From Scytonema hofmannii PCC 7110 (GTDB lineage Bacteria; Cyanobacteriota; Cyanobacteriia; Cyanobacteriales; Nostocaceae): a DNA stretch of 64,000 bases. Below the pieces are notes generated by a model. That model saw nothing but the letters and a program-made list of their open reading frames with translations, ran no database searches and was not told the origin of the DNA. The stretch lies in contig NZ_KQ976354.1 of assembly GCF_000346485.2 (NCBI RefSeq), positions 4,980,436 through 5,044,435 on the forward strand, in the 5' to 3' direction. The position numbers were made by a program, and so were the translations under genes. This document shows, piece after piece, positions 63,940-64,000 of this stretch (the first letter of the stretch is position 1; each line of letters opens with the position of its first letter).

Positions 63940-64000
63940 AGATTTTTTTCTCCACGTCAGTCTTACAACCAACCCCAAGATGTGCAAAAGGAGTTTGCTC

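Overview
The window looks like chromosome from a filamentous, probably heterocyst-forming cyanobacterium (Nostocales-like; genus not determinable by eye). The evidence is many HIP1 octamers (GCGATCGC), tandem heptamer repeats (STRRs) of the kind known from such genomes, and typical cyanobacterial genes: carotenoid isomerase crtH, ThiE with an N-terminal extension, YggT/Ycf19, an RRM protein next to rpsU, DUF928, DUF1517, CHASE2-CHAT and CHAT-TPR proteins. No rRNA, tRNA or CRISPR array was found.

Layout. 1-4.5 kb: the 3' part of a peptide-type ABC substrate-binding protein, a GMC oxidoreductase followed in frame by an alpha/beta-hydrolase remnant, and a DUF928 protein. 5.3-8.7 kb: a CHAT-CHASE2 membrane protein with a second DUF928 protein. 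8.7-12.6 kb: a PaoABC-like periplasmic molybdenum aldehyde oxidoreductase operon whose genes overlap by 4 bp. 12.7-13.3 kb: a Coq4-like protein. 13.8-27.2 kb: a minus-strand NRPS cluster of three single-module synthetases and a methyltransferase. In transcription order these are C-A-T-TE, C-A-T, methyltransferase, and TubC dock-C-A(N-methyltransferase)-T. A-domain codes read by eye suggest an aromatic residue, Ile/Val and N-methyl-Leu. The thioesterase is on the first gene, so assembly cannot follow gene order. 27.35-29.1 kb: a TnpB-only IS200/IS605-type element bounded by identical hairpins, about 140 bp upstream of the NRPS genes.

29.3-46.3 kb is mostly housekeeping: CHAT-TPR protein, REC-only response regulator, Crp-like regulator, crtH, a structured RNA candidate in front of upp, a truncated TnpB-like N-terminus with a very strong Shine-Dalgarno, YggT, several conserved cyanobacterial proteins, thiE-thiS, a GT4 glycosyltransferase and a DUF1517 protein. 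46.4-57.0 kb is the most unusual part. It holds a tightly coupled operon (alpha/beta hydrolase, caspase-like protease, unknown helical protein), an RHH regulator, a chimera of a glycosyltransferase N-terminus and a type III CRISPR RAMP segment, a STAND NTPase with TPRs, and a convergent Ser/Thr kinase-FGE fusion. I read this as a conflict/programmed-cell-death island, by inference. 57.2-64 kb: GHL10 glycoside hydrolase, aldo/keto reductase, RRM protein-rpsU, and two FAD oxidoreductases.

A theme running through the window is repeats shaping genes. At least four genes end on stop codons supplied by heptamer repeats, several proteins carry repeat-derived segments, and palindromic repeats lie within or between coding regions, including the NRPS cluster.
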